From Marixanthotalea marina (GTDB taxonomy: Bacteria > Bacteroidota > Bacteroidia > Flavobacteriales > Flavobacteriaceae): a stretch of 64,000 nucleotides of DNA. The translations under genes and the position numbers were made by a program. How positions within the stretch are numbered: position 1 is the first letter of the stretch; each line of letters opens with the position of its first letter. This document shows positions 61,315 to 64,000 of the stretch, piece after piece. The notes beneath the pieces are model-generated. The model saw only the letters and a list, made by a program, of their open reading frames with translations, had not been told where the DNA came from and made no database searches. The stretch covers positions 1-64,000 of the forward strand of contig JAHLEH010000010.1 in assembly GCA_018883545.1 (NCBI GenBank), written 5' to 3'.

Positions 61315-62217
61315 TTAGTCCCATTTCAAATAATTACGCCAATTGTGCTGTTCTTTAAAACCTAACACTTCACGTATTTTTCGGTTGGAAAATAAAGCTT
61401 CGTGTTCTTCTAGTTCACGGGAAATTGGCACATTTGGAAAAAAGCGTTCAATCAATTCCTTATTGGGTAAAACGGCACCATTATGATCATTTCCGGCATT
61501 AAAAACTTCATAACCAAGTCCGTCTTTTTCGAGGCACAAATCAACGATTTGTCCCAAGTCACGGGCATCAATATAGCAGAAAGCATTGCGTCGACGCACT
61601 TCAGGGTTTTTAAAATAATACGGGAATAGTTCGGTGTATTCGTGGGGTTCGATCACATTACCGATACGAAGGGCATAAATATCGAATCCCGAACGTCTTT
61701 GGAAACTTTGAGCCGTTTTTTCATTAACAACTTTCGACAAGCCATAACTGTCCATTGGATTAACATCGTAATCTTCCTCTAAAGGTAAAACTTTTGGATC
61801 GGTTTTGCCATCGGAAAAACAAATGCCATAAGTAGTCTCAGAGGAAGCAATAATAATTTTTTTAATGCCAAGTTTTACGGCTGCTTCAATCACATTATAA
61901 GTGCCAAAGGTATTAACCCGAAAGGTTTCGTTATCGGGTTTAATTAAAATTCTGGGTACAGCAGCAAAGTGCACCACAGCATCAAATTTTGGCACACCAT
62001 TACCAAGCTCTAATTCGTCTAAACCTGTATAAGAGCTCATGGCGTTGAACATTTGTCCGGAATCTGTAATATCGGCTATCAGATTATCTACTTTAGGATG
62101 GTCTAGAGGTGTTAAATCTACGTTCATCACTTTATGCCCTTGCTCTATTAAATAATTAACAACGTGTTTCCCTGCTTTTCCAGTCCCTCCTGTAAAAAAA
62201 ATACGCTTTTTGCTCAT
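61315..62217 (-). CDS. NAD-dependent epimerase/dehydratase (extended SDR)
   Basis: 300 residues. Nucleotide-binding motif T-G-G-T-G-K-A-G-K at 9-17, N-L-I-A-D-I-T-D near 46, Y-x3-K catalytic pair in S-Y-G-L-S-K (about 158-163), and a serine in I-I-A-S-S-E-T-T-Y. The C-terminal substrate region is short. A sugar-nucleotide epimerase-type oxidoreductase; the sugar cannot be assigned and no polysaccharide genes are beside it. Confidence 0.9.
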   Translation of the reverse strand: MSKKRIFFTGGTGKAGKHVVNYLIEQGHKVMNVDLTPLDHPKVDNLIADITDSGQMFNAMSSYTGLDELELGNGVPKFDAVVHFAAVPRILIKPDNETFRVNTFGTYNVIEAAVKLGIKKIIIASSETTYGICFSDGKTDPKVLPLEEDYDVNPMDSYGLSKVVNEKTAQSFQRRSGFDIYALRIGNVIEPHEYTELFPYYFKNPEVRRRNAFCYIDARDLGQIVDLCLEKDGLGYEVFNAGNDHNGAVLPNKELIERFFPNVPISRELEEHEALFSNRKIREVLGFKEQHNWRNYLKWD

Positions 62218-62468
62218 CTAAAATGATTTTGTAGTCTGTGATTGATTATTGCAAATTTAATAATAACCAGAAAATTTAAAGTTGTTCCGATAGCATTTAA
62301 TAAGGATTTAAAATTTCTTCATTCAAATAATATTGGAGATTTTAATAAATGTTTAGTGGAAAAATGGCGTATATTTTGAAATATTTTAAAAAAACAGGGT
62401 TTTAATCGGATATTTGTTGTATTTCGTCCTATATTCGTAAAGTATTAAAATTAACCGCCATTTAATTC

Positions 62469-63776
62469 ATGCATAAATTAAAAGCCCTTGGAAAACCAAC
62501 AGTTTTAGTTTTCGCGACTTTTTTTCTAACACTCAGTGTTGTGAGATCTGTAACAACTTCAGAGGAAGAAAGCGCTACCATTTTAAAAGAAAAGATTAAA
62601 ACTGAGCCTACGGTCGATAAAAAAACAATTAAAATTTACAAAGAGCATCAACAAGCATTAAATGATGCGCTTAGTGATTATTTTAAAAAAGCCATAGCTT
62701 CGGGTGATATTGTTGGGGCAGGGGTTAGTATTGTAAAGGGAGATTCTATTGTAATCTCTAGTGGATTTGGTAAAAAGAGTGCTGGGCTTAGCGATAAAGT
62801 TAACGGAGAAACCGTATTCAGACTTGGGTCTTTGTCAAAAGGGTTTGCTGGTGTTTTGGCGGCCAAATTAAAAAGTGAAGGTGTTTTGGATTGGTCAGAT
62901 AAAGTAAATGATTATATTCCAGAATTTCAGCTGGGAGATAGTATTAATACCAATAAAATTACATTGGCCAATATTTTATCGCAAACGTCTGGTACGCCTT
63001 ATCACAGTTATACTAATTTGGTGGAGGCTGGCTTATCTTTAACCGAAATAGCCAAACGCTTTAAAGACGTTACCCCCATAAGTGAGCCAGGGGAATTATA
63101 CAGTTATCAAAATGCCATGTTTGCCCTTAGCGGTGAGGTTATGGAAAAATCTACCAATCAAGATATTAGAACGCTATTGAATACGAAGTTTTTTAAGCCT
63201 TTGGGAATGAACACGATTTCAATGGATTATGAAACTTTAGGGCGTAATAAAAATGTGGCTTTGCCACATGTTAGAAGTCGTAAGGGTTGGAGAACGTCTA
63301 GACTTAACGATCATTATTACAATGCTTTAGCAGCAGGCGGCATTAATGCCAGTGCACTTGATATGGGTAAATGGATGCGTTTGTTGTTGGGGCGTCGTCC
63401 TGAAATAATGAATAAGTCTGCCTTAGATCAAGCTTTTAAACCTTTTATTGAAATTAAAGGAAGAAGTAAATATTACCAACGGTGGTCAGGTCACTTAAGC
63501 TCTTATTATGGGTTCGGTTGGAGAATTCACAAGTTTCAGGAAAATGATGAAGAAAAAACGATGCTGCACCATGGCGGGAGTGTCAACAATTATAGAAATG
63601 AAATTGCAGTTTATCCTGATGCCGATTTGGGTATTTGTGTACTTTTAAATAGTAATTCTAGATTGGCACAAACGGTAATTCCAGATCTTTACAAGATAAT
63701 AAATGAGGTTTTTAATGGGGATCATTCAGAAACTGCAACAGAGCATCCCATTCAAGTAACTTCTGCATCTCACTAA
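62469..63776 (+). CDS. Class-C beta-lactamase-like serine hydrolase
   Basis: 435 residues. An N-terminal signal or anchor segment (about 10-27) is followed by a charged linker. The active-site S-x-x-K is S-L-S-K at 121-124, with Y-x-N in Y-S-Y-Q-N (near 215) and the H-x-G triad member in H-H-G-G-S near 367. Family members are penicillin-binding-protein-like carboxypeptidases, esterases or lactamases; antibiotic resistance should not be assumed. A TATATTCG -7-like box (62430-62437) precedes it. Confidence 0.89.
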   Translation: MHKLKALGKPTVLVFATFFLTLSVVRSVTTSEEESATILKEKIKTEPTVDKKTIKIYKEHQQALNDALSDYFKKAIASGDIVGAGVSIVKGDSIVISSGFGKKSAGLSDKVNGETVFRLGSLSKGFAGVLAAKLKSEGVLDWSDKVNDYIPEFQLGDSINTNKITLANILSQTSGTPYHSYTNLVEAGLSLTEIAKRFKDVTPISEPGELYSYQNAMFALSGEVMEKSTNQDIRTLLNTKFFKPLGMNTISMDYETLGRNKNVALPHVRSRKGWRTSRLNDHYYNALAAGGINASALDMGKWMRLLLGRRPEIMNKSALDQAFKPFIEIKGRSKYYQRWSGHLSSYYGFGWRIHKFQENDEEKTMLHHGGSVNNYRNEIAVYPDADLGICVLLNSNSRLAQTVIPDLYKIINEVFNGDHSETATEHPIQVTSASH

Positions 63777-63784
63777 AAATCCTT

Positions 63785-64000
63785 TTACGGAACAGGATCG
63801 TATCCAGAACCTCCCCAAGGGTGGCAACTAAAAATACGTTTTAAAGCCAGCCAACCACCTTTGAATAAGCCATGTTTTTGTAGTGCCTCTTTGCTATAAT
63901 GGGAACAAGTGGGTTGGTATCTACACGTTGCAGGCGTTATGGGCGATATAAGAGTTTGGTACACTTTTATCAAAAATAAAAACGGAGCTATTAATAGTTT
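63785..64000 (-). CDS. yidD: YidD membrane-insertion efficiency factor, cut by the window edge
   Basis: The reading frame stays open to base 64000. In front of the I-K-V-Y-Q segment it continues as [10 protein letters not shown], the usual YidD N-terminal helix, so the true start is to the right of the window and the apparent TTG start at 63973 is not used. The core C-R-Y-x-P-T-C-S-H-Y and [12 protein letters not shown] are complete. It assists YidC-dependent insertion. Normally near rnpA/yidC, but here convergent with the serine hydrolase, with 8 bases between stops. Confidence 0.9.
   Translation of the reverse strand, partial: KLLIAPFLFLIKVYQTLISPITPATCRYQPTCSHYSKEALQKHGLFKGGWLALKRIFSCHPWGGSGYDPVP

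Noticed and set aside
63785..63973. Complete 62-residue YidD starting at TTG 63973
   Set aside because: The frame continues upstream to the window edge with the normal YidD N-terminal helix, so the gene is cut by the window instead.
1..64000. tRNA, rRNA, CRISPR arrays, IS elements or prophage genes
   Set aside because: None was seen on reading the sequence: no regularly spaced repeats, no transposase or integrase motifs, and no tRNA-like cloverleaf in any gap.

Overview
The window looks like a chromosomal segment from a member of the Flavobacteriaceae (Bacteroidota). The DNA is AT-rich. Several promoters carry the Bacteroidota-type -7 box TAnnTTTG, Shine-Dalgarno sequences are mostly absent, and TTG start codons recur. 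Family content is typical of the group: a type IX secretion C-terminal tail, TonB-dependent receptors with carboxypeptidase-like N-domains, LytS/LytTR and 2TM signalling proteins, DUF4870, DUF2807, DUF2490, DUF3810, and a PspC/PadR pair. The genus cannot be fixed from the sequence alone. No rRNA, tRNA, CRISPR array, IS transposase or prophage was seen.

Layout. 0.1-5.4 kb: an envelope group (DUF2807 lipoprotein, PspC-like membrane protein, PadR regulator, DUF4870 protein), a DUF4442 protein and an AIM24-type protein. 5.4-8.8 kb: a large T9SS-secreted protein. 9.1-10.8 kb: a 65-residue orphan protein, then divergent oxyR and dps. 10.9-15.5 kb: a siderophore-uptake module (AraC regulator, TonB-dependent receptor, PepSY membrane protein). 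15.5-21.7 kb: the DUF58/MoxR/DUF4350/DUF4129/SpoIIM operon with a divergent RDD gene. 21.7-30 kb: housekeeping and envelope genes (TRIC channel, lipoprotein cyclophilin, CoA-pyrophosphatase, acyltransferase, TlpA thioredoxin, GH63-like enzyme, CDGSH protein, pseudouridine synthase). 30-38.4 kb: an ECF sigma factor with a membrane partner, a second TonB-dependent receptor, an AraC/NTF2/zinc-ribbon/carboxymuconolactone-decarboxylase group, a DUF2490 protein and TerC. 38.7-43.6 kb: Hsp20, TonB and a LytS/2TM/LytTR signalling operon. 43.7-64 kb: miaA, an ion channel, an exonuclease/GIY-YIG fusion, a YggS-type protein, 3-hydroxyacyl-CoA dehydrogenase, pcm, three carboxypeptidase-like-domain proteins, a DEAD-box helicase, an M48 protease, an rRNA/tRNA methyltransferase, pepD, an epimerase, a serine hydrolase and the start of yidD.

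The most interesting signals lie between the genes. (1) Two promoters, one for the LytTR operon and one for the TonB-dependent receptor at 31.6 kb, share the same layout: two 9-bp LytTR-like half-sites 12 bp apart, then exactly 33 bp to a -7-like box. This suggests a LytTR regulon made of its own operon and an outer-membrane receptor. (2) Two in-frame gene-tail relics lie downstream of their intact parents, a LytTR tail at 43.56 kb and an M48 protease tail at 55.66 kb. The second copy of the M48 tail brackets a membrane-protein gene whose last codons lie inside the repeat. (3) A perfect 20-bp palindrome between the siderophore AraC gene and its receptor places a TATATTTG -7 box on each strand. 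(4) A 21-bp-period direct repeat lies upstream of the carboxymuconolactone-decarboxylase-family gene. (5) There are several small hairpin/MITE-like repeats with the GTCATTGCGA or CGTCA terminal motif.
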